64,000 bases of DNA from a virus: positions 1 to 64,000 of IMG/VR virus record IMGVR_UViG_3300008954_003312, one strand, 5' to 3'. The notes below the pieces were generated by a model. That model did not search any database, had not been told where the DNA came from, and saw only the letters and a program-made list of their open reading frames with translations. The translations under genes and the position numbers were made by a program. Shown here piece by piece: positions 35,298 through 46,398 of this stretch (its first letter is position 1; every line of letters begins with the position of its first letter).

Positions 35298-38200
35298 ATG
35301 AAGAAGAAAAGAGTACTAAATCTTAGACAGCCTCATCTATTTAAGCCCTCTACTGTTAGAAGGACAGCTAAGCCAGGAGCTACTTTTAATAGAGATATAA
35401 AGCTTAGCAGTCTATCAAATACAAACATTGAAAGCACTTCTTCTTTTAGATACGACAATCCAGGCTCAGGGCTAAAGTCTACACAAGAAGTCTCAGTTGA
35501 CTATAGCAGATTTGAAAAACATACATTTTTTAACTCTGCTGTCTCAAAAGTAAATATTGCATTTGATAGAATTATTAATGAATTTCCTTTTGATGGAGCA
35601 GAAAGAGAAATAGAGGGATTTATTGACTCTTTGACAGGATATGAGAAGCACATTTTTGATACCTTTCCTAAAAACACAGGCTACCTTATATTTTCAGGAA
35701 CTGTGTCAGGTGAAGACTATCACGAAGGGACTTATCTTAAGGTAAATGATAAGGCAGGAACAAGTTATCCTGAATTTTCTAAAAATAGAACTGGAAATAG
35801 TGTTATAAATCCTGGATTAAGCACATTTTCTATTGAGATGCAAATATTTCCACCTGATATAGTCAATGACAATCAGGTCATATGTCAGATGCTAAGCGGG
35901 ACTAATGGTAGCTTCGGCGATGGCGGATTTACTTTGGGTCTATCATCCTCAACAAGCACAAGTGAATCAACTTTGATATTTGCTGTTGCTTCGGGAACAA
36001 CTCACCTTCATGCCACAGGAACTATTAACAAGGGACAGTGGAATCATATATGCGCTACTTTTAATAGATCTCCAGGCGCTGGAAATTTACTTCTTTACGC
36101 CAGCGGAAACCTAATAGCTTCATCTTCAGATTCTGCAGATGAAATGGGGACTCTATCTTTTAATTCACTTATGCCGCTCTATATCGGTTCTGGTTCTGCC
36201 CAAGATCTTTCTTTAGGCATGGAGAATCCTGCACATTCAGCTCAGACTCTCTGGACACCTCGTCAGACATTTTCTGGATCGATTGATGAGTTTAGATTTT
36301 TTCATAAGACAAGGAGTATTATTGATCAAAAAGAGACAGCTCTAAGTGAAATATATCCAGATGATGAAGGTTCACTGCGACTTTATTTTAGATTCAATGA
36401 GCCGTCTGGCTCTTATAGTATTCCAGATGTTGCTCTTGATAGCTCAGGAAACTCTCTTCATACTAATATTACAAATTTTGATTCTACTAATTCGAGACTG
36501 ACTGGGTCAAATACAGACTGGGGTGTTTGTATGACGGCTGAGAATAAATCGTTGTCACCAATTCTATTTCCATCTTTTAAAAATGTAAGGGGATTAAATG
36601 CAGATCTTTTACTCTCTGCTAGCTTGTTTGATGGTCAAAATCCAAATCTAATAACAAGACTAATACCTCCACATTATCTTGAAATGGGATCTGAGGACCA
36701 GGGATTTAATTCTATAACAGGAAGCATGGGAGATATGATTAAGCCCAATAGCATTCCGGGATCTTCTGTCATAGGATCACCTCAGATTATGACAGCATTC
36801 TTATTAATATGGGCAAAATATTTTGATGAGATAAAGATATTCATAGATCACTTTTCTAACTTAGTTCACATTGACTATGATGACATAGATACAGCAGCAG
36901 ATAAATTTTTACCTTTTGTTGCTAAATATTACGGATTTGAGCTTCCTGGAATTTTCTCTAACACTAGCCCAGAGCAATTTATTAAAGGTAGAAATATTGA
37001 CGGTTCTTACTCTATATCCGCTGAGTCTCTTAGATTTGTTCAAAATCAAATATGGAAGAGAATTTTAATAAACATTAGTGACATAAGGGCATCTAAGGGA
37101 ACAAAGCATTCTGTAGAATCAGTGTTTAGAGCTGCTGGAATTGATCCTGATTCATTTTTTACAATTAGAGAGTACGGAGGTCCGACTAAACGATCACTAG
37201 TTGGATTGCGACAGTCTAGAAAAGAAGTCTCAACAGCCTTAAGTTTTACGGGAAGTCTAGCACCGTGGCCAGAAGCGACTCTTGCGACAACATCTTCTGA
37301 TGGTCTCAATAGCTTAATGCCCATCCTTAGATCACCGTTTCTATCCGGATCCAGGGTTGAGGTAGGGTACCCTCTTGCCCGAGGTGGGTTTAATAATGCA
37401 AAATATGTTGCAGGAGAGATAGTTACCCACGGAACATCTACTGATAGGTCTGACGGATTATTTACATCTGGCTGCTTTACATACGAGGGAACTTATATAT
37501 TTCCAAGGCTTGTTACTGGCTCCTATCCAGTAAGTCAAAGTCTCGTTAGATTTCAAGTGACTGGGTCTGCTTCTCCTTCTGATAGAAACGGAGTTGTTGC
37601 AAACCTTATTGCAGTCTCTGGAGCTAATAACTCTCTTACAGGAAGCGGATCAGATTTAAAGCTATTTGTTAGACCTTCATATGCATCAACATCAGAGAAG
37701 ACACTTGAGATTGCTTTAACTGGTGCTAATATCTTTAACGGTGAGCAGTGGAATATTTCTTTTGGAAGAATTCGATCTGACTCACCTCAGCTTGATTTAG
37801 ATTCTGAAAATGCTGTCTCTTCATCGTATTTCCTTAGATGTGGGCATCAATCAGCTGGAGAGATTACTAGCGTCTATCAGACGTCTTCATTTTTTATGGA
37901 AGTTTCAAATAGGGGTGTAACAACTAATAAGAATGTATTCTCATCGAAAGTTACAACTTACAATGCCAGTGGTGTGTTTTTCGTAGTAGGCTCACAAAGT
38001 TTAGGAGATCCTACTGGAAACTACTTTTTAAACGATGAATCAGTAGCAGCTGACAGTGCAGCTCGTGTAACAGATTTTGCTGGTCGAATATCACGTATAA
38101 GATTCTGGTCCAAAGCACTTGAGTCAGGTGAGTGGAAAGAGCATGTAAGAAATTTTAAATCTCTTGGGGTCAAAGATCCACTAGTTAATTTTAATTTTAA

Positions 38201-39032
38201 CACTCTTTCATCTGGCTCATTCGAGAGGCTGCGGATTGATGCTACAACAGATCAGAGAGTTACAGCTTCAAATAGTCAAGGTGAGATAGAGATATTTGAT
38301 TTTTCAAAGAATAGCACAATAAACTCAGAAGGCTCTGCTGCACCGTGGATTGCAGCAGACCAGGCTGGCTCAGTTACATACTATCACCTTTCAGGAACAG
38401 GATTTGAAGCTGACAAGTCTGTGATAAGGCCTGAAGAATTTTATTATAGCTTTTTATCACCGAGATTTGATATCGGACAGACAGATGATAAAGTAAGAAT
38501 AAGAAGCTTTAAAGATGCTGATAAGATAAAGAATAGCAACTATGCAGGAAGTGCACCAGTCTACGAGGTCCCACCAAGCGAGCAGCCCGATGATGATACC
38601 AGGTTTAGCATTGACTACTCTGCTGTCAAAGCATTAGATGAAGATATAATGAATATTTTTTCATCTCTTGAGTTTTTTGATGATGCTCTTGGGCAGCCAA
38701 ATATGATGTTTGATGAATACTATCCCGATATTGATCAGGTAAGAAAAATTTATTTTAATAGGCTTATTGATAAGATAAATGTTAAAAAATTCTTTGAGAT
38801 ATTTAAATGGTTTGATACATCATTTACTGCCTTTATTGAGCAACTTATCCCTAGAAAGACAAAATTTCTAGGCATAAACTATGTTATAGAGTCTCATGTT
38901 CTTGAACGGCATAGACACAGATATTTATTTGATGAAATTTATCAACCAGCCGGCGAAAGAGAGCGGACATTTGATGTTGCTACACTTATTGATATCGATG
39001 TAACCATAGATGGACATGGAGGAGATTTGTGA
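35298..39032 (+). CDS. Large baseplate protein with LamG/ConA-like domains
   Basis: A 1244-residue protein. Residues about 175-365 form a laminin-G/concanavalin-type domain (STFSIEMQIFPPD, then KGQWNHICATFN, GSIDEFRFF); a second, weaker one lies near 720-960 (GRISRIRFWSKALESGEW). The region between, with ILINISDIRASKGTKHSVESVFRAAG, is a tail-protein-like helical segment. It probably is a very large wedge or peripheral baseplate protein. LamG domains may bind glycans or only serve as scaffold. Confidence 0.65.
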   Translation: MKKKRVLNLRQPHLFKPSTVRRTAKPGATFNRDIKLSSLSNTNIESTSSFRYDNPGSGLKSTQEVSVDYSRFEKHTFFNSAVSKVNIAFDRIINEFPFDGAEREIEGFIDSLTGYEKHIFDTFPKNTGYLIFSGTVSGEDYHEGTYLKVNDKAGTSYPEFSKNRTGNSVINPGLSTFSIEMQIFPPDIVNDNQVICQMLSGTNGSFGDGGFTLGLSSSTSTSESTLIFAVASGTTHLHATGTINKGQWNHICATFNRSPGAGNLLLYASGNLIASSSDSADEMGTLSFNSLMPLYIGSGSAQDLSLGMENPAHSAQTLWTPRQTFSGSIDEFRFFHKTRSIIDQKETALSEIYPDDEGSLRLYFRFNEPSGSYSIPDVALDSSGNSLHTNITNFDSTNSRLTGSNTDWGVCMTAENKSLSPILFPSFKNVRGLNADLLLSASLFDGQNPNLITRLIPPHYLEMGSEDQGFNSITGSMGDMIKPNSIPGSSVIGSPQIMTAFLLIWAKYFDEIKIFIDHFSNLVHIDYDDIDTAADKFLPFVAKYYGFELPGIFSNTSPEQFIKGRNIDGSYSISAESLRFVQNQIWKRILINISDIRASKGTKHSVESVFRAAGIDPDSFFTIREYGGPTKRSLVGLRQSRKEVSTALSFTGSLAPWPEATLATTSSDGLNSLMPILRSPFLSGSRVEVGYPLARGGFNNAKYVAGEIVTHGTSTDRSDGLFTSGCFTYEGTYIFPRLVTGSYPVSQSLVRFQVTGSASPSDRNGVVANLIAVSGANNSLTGSGSDLKLFVRPSYASTSEKTLEIALTGANIFNGEQWNISFGRIRSDSPQLDLDSENAVSSSYFLRCGHQSAGEITSVYQTSSFFMEVSNRGVTTNKNVFSSKVTTYNASGVFFVVGSQSLGDPTGNYFLNDESVAADSAARVTDFAGRISRIRFWSKALESGEWKEHVRNFKSLGVKDPLVNFNFNTLSSGSFERLRIDATTDQRVTASNSQGEIEIFDFSKNSTINSEGSAAPWIAADQAGSVTYYHLSGTGFEADKSVIRPEEFYYSFLSPRFDIGQTDDKVRIRSFKDADKIKNSNYAGSAPVYEVPPSEQPDDDTRFSIDYSAVKALDEDIMNIFSSLEFFDDALGQPNMMFDEYYPDIDQVRKIYFNRLIDKINVKKFFEIFKWFDTSFTAFIEQLIPRKTKFLGINYVIESHVLERHRHRYLFDEIYQPAGERERTFDVATLIDIDVTIDGHGGDL

Positions 39033-39922
39033 TGGCAATAAAACCCTTTGAAGATAGAGGCATTGTTGATCTTGGTAAGAATGTCAATAAGTACACTATA
39101 GGATCTCAAACCGGCTCTAGCGCAACTCAAACAACAGTTCTTGATAGACTGAGACAGGGAGTGAGCATTAGGAGTGTAAGCCAGCAATACAATAGAAACC
39201 TACCGATATTGAGAAGCGCTGACCCACCAACTTTCACTGATCGTCCAACTGTGCCATATCTTGAAAAGTGTAACTATGGACAGCCGAAGCATTTTAATGA
39301 TCCCTCACCAGATGGAACCCCGTCCCCCTTTGAAGATATTGTCGGAAGGTTTACTGGAAAGGAATACATAGAGGACGCTGGTGGGACACAGATATATCCG
39401 ATAATACTTCTCAATCCAACACTCAGGGACCCGGGTCAGATGGATGGTGTGATCGAACCTCTCGATATTAGAAATACAGTCGTTAATAGCTCACTAGGCG
39501 AGCCCTATATTTTCCATTCAGTCAAGGGTGCGCTCATGTCAGGTCACAGAGACCACAGTGCAAAAGGTGCAGAGGTCATGTCTCAAATTAGGTACTTTAA
39601 AAACTCAAAAAATATTGATTTTTTTGAGGATAACAGCGAGAGATCTTTAGGTAATGTGGCAGCACCTGGATTTGTTTCTAATTTTGAAACAAAGATAAAT
39701 CCATTTATAGACTCTCAGATTTCTACTAATCCGACTGCATCTTTTTCCTTTCTTTCTGGCTCGTACAGAGATAGAGGTAAATTTGGTGTAACGTATAAGT
39801 CTGCTCATTCTGGGTTTATATTTAATCCGTCAGGTGTAGGTAATACAGATGATGAAAATGGAAGAGTTGTGTCCACAGTTCTTGGGACAGATTCCATAGC
39901 ATTCGGAGGTCTAAAGAAGTAA
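39032..39922 (+). CDS. Tail/baseplate structural protein, function unknown
   Basis: About 296 residues from the ATG overlapping the previous stop, with GGAGGA ahead. It is Pro-, Gly- and Asp-rich, with segments such as FEDIVGRFTGKEYIEDAGG and SGSYRDRGKFG and no recognised domain. TAATG overlap ties it to the next structural gene, so the two products probably work together in the virion. Confidence 0.55.
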   Translation: MAIKPFEDRGIVDLGKNVNKYTIGSQTGSSATQTTVLDRLRQGVSIRSVSQQYNRNLPILRSADPPTFTDRPTVPYLEKCNYGQPKHFNDPSPDGTPSPFEDIVGRFTGKEYIEDAGGTQIYPIILLNPTLRDPGQMDGVIEPLDIRNTVVNSSLGEPYIFHSVKGALMSGHRDHSAKGAEVMSQIRYFKNSKNIDFFEDNSERSLGNVAAPGFVSNFETKINPFIDSQISTNPTASFSFLSGSYRDRGKFGVTYKSAHSGFIFNPSGVGNTDDENGRVVSTVLGTDSIAFGGLKK

Positions 39923-42675
39923 TGCCAGTTTCAGGATCAGACGGAAAGCTTAGATCAGGATTTATATCACTACCTCCTCGTGTTGTTTTACGATTTTTTG
40001 ATAACATGACCGGCTCTTACCCCACAATTGCCAGAACAGGAGACAAGGACAGACTTGGAAACTTTAGGACTTACTTTGATGATACAGATACGATAGTATT
40101 TGGAAATAGTGAAAATTTTGAATATCCAACGCTTCTTCACTCTAGATCATTTGCTTATATTGGCAGAAGAGTTGCAACTCCTCACCCTAGAAGTAGCATA
40201 ACAACTGCAGCAACCGGTGCAGCCGGAGTCAGCGATTCTGGAATCTATATTCCTGTAAAGGGTCCGCTTGTTCCTGCTTCTTCATCTTTTGACACCTTTT
40301 CACCTTTTGATGAGAGCAGGATTTTTATAAACAGATCTTCAAACTTTTGGGCAACAGGCACCAAAGAAGAAGTTAAGCCAGGATTCTCTACACCCCTCTG
40401 GAGTAAGACTCAGATATCAATTGATATATCCCCTAGGGAAAGAACTAGATTGACAAGAGCATCAGGCCATCGGAATGATCGAGGTCCGTTTATGAGCCAG
40501 AGTTTTACAGGCTTTTGCTATTACAACTTTGTAGAAAAGAGATGGGAGGAAAAAGGAATACTTGACCCAGTGAGTGATGGCTCATCTTTACATAGGCTGC
40601 AAATGTTTGACTGGGCAGCTAGGATAAATGGAGCTGTTGGAACACTAACCTCCGGAACAAGCAACTATCCTTTGCAATTCTTTCCTAGCCCGCAAAGATG
40701 GCCAGACGCCAAAGCCGATCCATCAGCATTTGGGTATAGCCGCATAGGTACACCTACCTGTACAAGCTTTGCTCCATTTGCTACGAAATATCATGCTTCT
40801 GCTAGTCAGGTTCTAAAGATGTCTGACTATATCACCAGCCCATTTCTTCTTGAAAAAATAACGCTCCAGTTGCCGATTGAGGCTCAGAAGGCTTGGAATA
40901 CAAACTCTTCTCGTGCTAGAGACATGGACAATTATACGTTTTTTCTATATCGTCAGCAGAGAAAGCCAATTGTCTCAGGGTCAGGAAATTCCTATGGATC
41001 ACCGCCTGACTCAAAGGGAGCAATTACAGGATCTCAGAGATTTTTAATTGGTAGTGGCTGTATTTGCTTTTACAATACACACGTTGAAAATGAGAGTGGA
41101 CAGGTCGTAACACCTAATTTTCAACCTATTCACACACCTGCCTTTAAGCATGCGATGGGAGCACTAAGCCCTACAGCCACAGCAATTAATAGCTTTACTG
41201 GATCAATAATAGTTCCAATAGTTCCAGCAGTTGCTAATAGGTGCTATCATGGATTTTACTATGTTGAAGACTCTACTAATGGAAAGGGTGTCGGAGTGAC
41301 TGATAGAAAGGCATATGCTCAGATCTTTAATTACTGGCCAGGTGGAAATTCAACTGAGACATTTCATGGTAGAAATTATACAGGAAAGCATCCGGTTCAA
41401 ATTGCAGCCTATGGTGCTGCAACCATACCAGAGATTGGAATATCAACAGGAAAATTTTCCACTTCAATACAAAACTTTAAGGTTGAAAAATTTGATCCAA
41501 GATCTCATAGACCATTTGGTGCAGCTTCAAGCTCAAGCTTTGATAGCACATATTATGTTACAGTTGGAGGAAAACAGTCCATTGAATCTCCATATCTTTT
41601 GTTTCCAGAAGATGAGCTAATTTTAGGGATTGATGCAGGTCTTTCAAATAATGGAACACTTGATGGAACCTCAAAGAATGCATGGAATGAACTTACGGGT
41701 TCAATGCTGACAATGATCTCTAGTGGTTCAAAAATGACTCTATTTGGATCTATGATAAGAGACGGTGTTCAGTTTCATAACGGATTAAATCAAAACTTAA
41801 CTTCTAATGCAATACATGAGTCTCTTCACTATGACAATCCCACACTTGATCAGTTTAATATTGAGAGCAGAGAGTCATATATTGGAACTTACATAGACGA
41901 CGGAATCACAGGGTCCTTTACAGAAGCGGGTATTCATGCAAGGGGAGTAATGGGCAGTTTCGCTTCAGGCACTGCCGGACCGATGACTGGATCACTTTTG
42001 AGAGGCTTAAGGACGGCCGATTCCTCTGAAAGATATTACGATACTTTAATGCCCAGTATAGAATCTATTGGAAATTCGCTTGGTCTAACTAAGTATGCAA
42101 GGTATAATGGCTCTGCTTACCCAGTTATTAATTTTGCCACTGCAGCATTTAGAAGATCTATGCCATGGCCTTACGCTGAGGGAAGAGGCGATAATAGACA
42201 AATATCTGATAATATTGGAATTCTTTTATTGAATATTGATGGATCTGCTATGCTTTCACGAGCGACTTTTAGTCATAAGCCCGTTAGAAGAATATTATTT
42301 TCAAAATATAAGTTTCTTGATCCAGAGAATGGATTGACTGCTACCTCTAGATACCAGTCAAGTGCTAATGTAACAGGCGCACTATCTTTTAACTATGGTA
42401 TCTATAATATAGATCCAAAAAATTCATCAGCTGTTTTTAGATATGATAGATACGGCCAGTTTAGAGATATGCTTGAGCAAAGACAGGACTCTAAGTTCTA
42501 TAAGCCCTTTACAGTCAGCAAGGATGGCAGATCAATATCTAAGAGAGCAATTGCCCAGTCACCAGTTTTTATAAAGTTTGTCAGTAGATCATCAGAAATA
42601 GAAATAAGCCCGTATGAGACATCACTCTTCAATAAGAGTATTGAATCCACATCTTCATATCCGTACTCTGGATAG
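39922..42675 (+). CDS. Large virion protein, probable baseplate periphery
   Basis: A 917-residue protein rich in Ser, Gly, Thr and aromatic residues, predicted by eye to be mostly beta. TGS-type turns occur many times (TGSYP, TGSML, TGSLL). No enzyme motif, collagen repeat or chaperone domain was seen. Size and position among wedge genes suggest a structural tail component. Confidence 0.55.
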   Translation: MPVSGSDGKLRSGFISLPPRVVLRFFDNMTGSYPTIARTGDKDRLGNFRTYFDDTDTIVFGNSENFEYPTLLHSRSFAYIGRRVATPHPRSSITTAATGAAGVSDSGIYIPVKGPLVPASSSFDTFSPFDESRIFINRSSNFWATGTKEEVKPGFSTPLWSKTQISIDISPRERTRLTRASGHRNDRGPFMSQSFTGFCYYNFVEKRWEEKGILDPVSDGSSLHRLQMFDWAARINGAVGTLTSGTSNYPLQFFPSPQRWPDAKADPSAFGYSRIGTPTCTSFAPFATKYHASASQVLKMSDYITSPFLLEKITLQLPIEAQKAWNTNSSRARDMDNYTFFLYRQQRKPIVSGSGNSYGSPPDSKGAITGSQRFLIGSGCICFYNTHVENESGQVVTPNFQPIHTPAFKHAMGALSPTATAINSFTGSIIVPIVPAVANRCYHGFYYVEDSTNGKGVGVTDRKAYAQIFNYWPGGNSTETFHGRNYTGKHPVQIAAYGAATIPEIGISTGKFSTSIQNFKVEKFDPRSHRPFGAASSSSFDSTYYVTVGGKQSIESPYLLFPEDELILGIDAGLSNNGTLDGTSKNAWNELTGSMLTMISSGSKMTLFGSMIRDGVQFHNGLNQNLTSNAIHESLHYDNPTLDQFNIESRESYIGTYIDDGITGSFTEAGIHARGVMGSFASGTAGPMTGSLLRGLRTADSSERYYDTLMPSIESIGNSLGLTKYARYNGSAYPVINFATAAFRRSMPWPYAEGRGDNRQISDNIGILLLNIDGSAMLSRATFSHKPVRRILFSKYKFLDPENGLTATSRYQSSANVTGALSFNYGIYNIDPKNSSAVFRYDRYGQFRDMLEQRQDSKFYKPFTVSKDGRSISKRAIAQSPVFIKFVSRSSEIEISPYETSLFNKSIESTSSYPYSG

Positions 42676-42685
42676 TTTGAGTTTG

Positions 42686-42699
42686 TAATATTTATATTT
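42686..42699 (+). promoter_or_regulatory. Candidate late-promoter element (TAATATTTATA)
   Basis: In the 43 bp gap between two structural genes, TAATATTTATATTT lies 33 bp before the ATG. Read on the minus strand it contains TATAAATA, the T4 late-promoter core, but no minus-strand gene is supported nearby, so plus-strand use of the AATATTTA core is the more natural reading. Confidence 0.35.
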
Positions 42700-42718
42700 G
42701 TAAAGATAAGAAAATAAA

Positions 42719-43687
42719 ATGGCCGGAATCCTAGATAAGAAAACAAGAATAATGGATAACATTATAACGCTTGCTGGAAAAAAACAAATGGCATCCGGCA
42801 GATTGCGATTTGAATTTATTTCATTCACAGATTCTGATACTTTTTACAAAGGCGATATCGTTAGTGGGTCAGCTGATGCTTCAAAGAGAATTTTCTTTGA
42901 AGCGACAAGTAAAAATCAAGACTCTATTACATTTGAAACTGATGATTCAGGAAAGCTAATTCCAAATAGCAGAATTTATGAAGGCGCATCCCTTACAACT
43001 GATGCAATTTTTTCAAAAACCACTTCAACAGAAAAATATGGAGACTATGTATATACTTCAGGTTCTGGAGATTTTGCTAGCTTATCTGGCGGAATAATTA
43101 CTGGATCTTTGGATAATTTTAAAAATCTTAGAATGCTTGGGACCAGGCTAGGAAAAGATGCTTTTAAAAATCTAAGACTTTCTACAACTGAGCTTTACTA
43201 TGAGATGACATCAGATGTTCCTTTCCCAGGAGGTACCGGTGAGGAAATAAACATAGATGCTGTCGAACCTCTCTTTATAGATAAGCGTCTTTCTCATATT
43301 GATAATTTTAAATTTCTACCCCCAGTCTTTCCGCCTGTTCCTGGATTTGATGACGGTGGTGAGCTTGGAGAATATATTAATCTAAATGAAAATGATGAGC
43401 TAACATATTCAGAAATATTGTCTGACCTATCAGACAAAGAGGCTTTTTCTATTGATTTTGAATCCACATCTGATGCTAACAATATTGTTATGCAAATGTT
43501 TGAAACAGGAAATGGAAAATTTATAAAGCTTGATGTTATAGACTTTGGAGAAGTTTACCATTCTCCGCTCACTCACGGTCTCTCTGAGGGCAGCAGCCAA
43601 AAGAGAATCTTTTTTATTGGAAAGGTTTTTCTTGATTCTCTAAAGATGCCGACATTTGTTAACTTATTTACAATGGTAATAGACTAA
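42719..43687 (+). CDS. Virion protein with an N-terminal module shared with the protein at 53055
   Basis: A 322-residue acidic protein. Its first 45 residues (MAGILDKKTRIMDNIITLAGKK) align by eye with the start of the protein at 53055 (pattern M-x-G-x-LD..T..I.D...T..G) and resemble a start seen in other T4-like virion proteins. The remainder is beta-rich and Asp/Ser-rich. No ribosome box is strong. TAATG overlap links it to the next gene. Confidence 0.55.
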   Translation: MAGILDKKTRIMDNIITLAGKKQMASGRLRFEFISFTDSDTFYKGDIVSGSADASKRIFFEATSKNQDSITFETDDSGKLIPNSRIYEGASLTTDAIFSKTTSTEKYGDYVYTSGSGDFASLSGGIITGSLDNFKNLRMLGTRLGKDAFKNLRLSTTELYYEMTSDVPFPGGTGEEINIDAVEPLFIDKRLSHIDNFKFLPPVFPPVPGFDDGGELGEYINLNENDELTYSEILSDLSDKEAFSIDFESTSDANNIVMQMFETGNGKFIKLDVIDFGEVYHSPLTHGLSEGSSQKRIFFIGKVFLDSLKMPTFVNLFTMVID

Positions 43688-46398
43688 TGAAAGTAAAAGA
43701 TTCAGGAATAACAGGTGTCTTGCTTGACACAGATTCAACATTGGTTTCTGATATCAGCTCAGTTAGTGTCGGAGAAGATGGAATAAGACTATTCAACTAT
43801 ACCTTCAGAGTAAGGGTTGATATGAGAGGAGGTGTTCTTTTTAATAGACTTCGATTCTCTTTATACTCACAATCTCCTAAAAAATCAGCAAGATCAGTAG
43901 CTAGAATTGGAACCCAAAGCCCATCTGATGTCATTGATGCTATCAACACAGAGACCAAGAGAAGAAGAGTATCTATAACGTCAAACTTTAATAAATTTTT
44001 AATAGCTCATAGAGAAGTAGACTTAATTTCTAGCATTAGTAATACTACTGTTGGACGTGTTCCTGTTTTGACTGATGATCAGGCATTTGGATTTCGAAGA
44101 AAGAGTGAGCTAGTTACACCTAAAAGTGTTTCATTAAATTCATCTCTTTCAAACATTCCTGTTTTAGAAGAGATTGTACCAGAAAAGATAACATCCAAAA
44201 ATAATCTAGGTGTTAAAGATAATTTTTTTAAAATACTAAGAAATGGAAGAGATCCCGCTGAGGCATTTTTAGAATCTAGTTTTAGATCTAGAGTTCATAC
44301 AACTAAAGAAAGAATGCAAGGATATTCAAATAAATCACAAAATATTTTATTTGATCAAACACTTGAGATTGCTGCTCGATCTCTTCGAAGATCTTTTGAG
44401 ACAAATGAGAAAGTCATTAACAAGATTGAAAATGAATCAGGAAGTGAGGAGAGACAGATTTATCAAAAAGATAATAGCTTTTCTCAGTTCAAGTCAAGTG
44501 ATTTGATTCCTGTAGAATCTAAAGAGATAGATAGAGAGAAATTAGTTGATGTTAATTTTGTAATTTCTGAATCTAAAATACCAGTTTCAAGAAAGCTCTT
44601 TCTCAAGGCAGAGATTGTTGATAGCAATAATCTAATACAGCAGACTAAAACTTTTTTAATTGATCACGGTAGTAATATTTCTATTTTTGAAATGCCCCGC
44701 GAAGAACCTGAGATCAAAGTAAAGAATCTAGGAAATGGAAAATACTCTATAGAATGCTATACATCAGATCAAAATATTAATTCTATAAAAGTGTATGCCA
44801 AAATCTTGAATGAAACTACTAATACTAATTTTTCATTTTTTGAAATTGCAGATCTTAGCTTGAAGCCTAGTAGATATAAAGTCAAGGCTGATTCAAATCA
44901 AAAGGGCGGATTTGTACCAGCTGCCTGTGTTGAAAAAAAGAATAGAGCTACATCAAGGGAATATTCTCAAAAAATGGCTTCTTTTTCTTATAACACATCA
45001 ACACTTTCACCAGTTTTGTTTCGAGCAGTAGGTGTAAATAAGTCTGGCACACCTATGTCTAATTTTAGTAGCTCAAGCTGCTCTCTATCCAAATACACAG
45101 CTAGACATGTTTGTATTTTTGGTAGAATTATGAGAGAAGGTATTAATATCTCTGTTTCAAATATACCCTCTGGCGTTGTTTTGATTGAATTTTTAAGAAA
45201 GAATTTATCGAGACACGAAAGAGAATTTTATCCTATACCAATTATAAATGACATTCCTACAACGGAGTCTACAACACAAAAGGATTCTATTGGATCAGAC
45301 ATAGTTACATTTTTCGATGAAAATGTTATTGAAGATCATTTGTATGAATATGGTGTTATGATGACGTATTTAAACGGAGATAGAGTTTTATCTACAGGAA
45401 CATTTATTGATACATTTAAGCCTCCATCTGGTATATCTGAAGTTAGAGTCACAAATACGTCTATGGGATCCAGGGCAGGAAAAAAGAAAAAAGCTTCTAT
45501 TTCTATGAATATTGATCTAGTAAATTCTGATAGTCTTTTTGATTTCATTATATCTGGAATGGATGAATATCAAAAATCATTATTCTCAAATGAAATCAAT
45601 CAAATTAAAGATGTTTTAGGAAGATCATCTAGAATAGAGGTTGTTAGGACAAATTTAACAACTGGTGAAATAAGTCTAGAAATGATAACACCAGGTGAGT
45701 TTGTAGATGATGGAACTAAGTTCGGAGGCTCGGGCCCCAATCAATTAAATTCATATTCTTATAGGTTTGAGCCTTTAATAATATCTCCTACAGAAATTAT
45801 TAAAGATATTGAGATAAGTCAAGATATTGATCAAAATTCAAATATGAAAGATCCAAGAAATAGAACTGCTGCAGCTAGAAAGTCTGAGGCTAACAAAAGA
45901 GAGCATTCAACAGCTCAGAAAAATCAAGATACCAAATCTTCTGGAAAAAACTACACTGATAAATTTTACTCTGAAAAAGCTCTTCTTGAGGGAACACTTG
46001 ACTACGGAATCAAGAGAAGTGGGTTTGATGCCGGGAGAACAGGAGACTTTACATATGTTAGTATTCCTGGTAAGTATTCAAATCCCACTATGGGTAACAT
46101 CAATGTTAGACAGATCTCTCTAAACGGATTGAATGATATTGCTTTGACATGGAGAGGAAGAAGTACAGAATTAATTGATCACTTTATCATAGCAGCTGAG
46201 GTCTTGGGTGCTAAGCTGGTGATCGGAGCTGCTCATAATGTATCAAAATCAGGGACTTATACGTACATATCAAAAGATTTTAGAGACTTTATTGGAGGTG
46301 TGAAGTTTCACATAACACCAATTTTAAATAGTGGACTACCTTTAAGCACAATTTCAACAGAAACAATAGTTATCAATGAGGTTCCAATTGACAATTAA
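43687..46398 (+). CDS. Large virion protein with Fn3-like segments
   Basis: A 903-residue protein. After a basic N-terminal third, several Ig/Fn3-like beta units can be picked out: residues about 350-480 (NGKYSIECYTSDQ...VLFRAVGVNKSGTPMSNFSSS), 500-590 and 790-900 (DIALTWRGRST...VKFHITPILNSGLPLS). Fn3 and Ig folds are frequent in phage tail and baseplate decorations. No catalytic motif is present. Confidence 0.55.
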   Translation: MKVKDSGITGVLLDTDSTLVSDISSVSVGEDGIRLFNYTFRVRVDMRGGVLFNRLRFSLYSQSPKKSARSVARIGTQSPSDVIDAINTETKRRRVSITSNFNKFLIAHREVDLISSISNTTVGRVPVLTDDQAFGFRRKSELVTPKSVSLNSSLSNIPVLEEIVPEKITSKNNLGVKDNFFKILRNGRDPAEAFLESSFRSRVHTTKERMQGYSNKSQNILFDQTLEIAARSLRRSFETNEKVINKIENESGSEERQIYQKDNSFSQFKSSDLIPVESKEIDREKLVDVNFVISESKIPVSRKLFLKAEIVDSNNLIQQTKTFLIDHGSNISIFEMPREEPEIKVKNLGNGKYSIECYTSDQNINSIKVYAKILNETTNTNFSFFEIADLSLKPSRYKVKADSNQKGGFVPAACVEKKNRATSREYSQKMASFSYNTSTLSPVLFRAVGVNKSGTPMSNFSSSSCSLSKYTARHVCIFGRIMREGINISVSNIPSGVVLIEFLRKNLSRHEREFYPIPIINDIPTTESTTQKDSIGSDIVTFFDENVIEDHLYEYGVMMTYLNGDRVLSTGTFIDTFKPPSGISEVRVTNTSMGSRAGKKKKASISMNIDLVNSDSLFDFIISGMDEYQKSLFSNEINQIKDVLGRSSRIEVVRTNLTTGEISLEMITPGEFVDDGTKFGGSGPNQLNSYSYRFEPLIISPTEIIKDIEISQDIDQNSNMKDPRNRTAAARKSEANKREHSTAQKNQDTKSSGKNYTDKFYSEKALLEGTLDYGIKRSGFDAGRTGDFTYVSIPGKYSNPTMGNINVRQISLNGLNDIALTWRGRSTELIDHFIIAAEVLGAKLVIGAAHNVSKSGTYTYISKDFRDFIGGVKFHITPILNSGLPLSTISTETIVINEVPIDN

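Noticed and set aside
42691-42698. T4 late promoter TATAAATA on the minus strand
   Set aside because: The sequence reads TATAAATA only in reverse complement and no minus-strand gene is supported there; it overlaps the plus-strand element.
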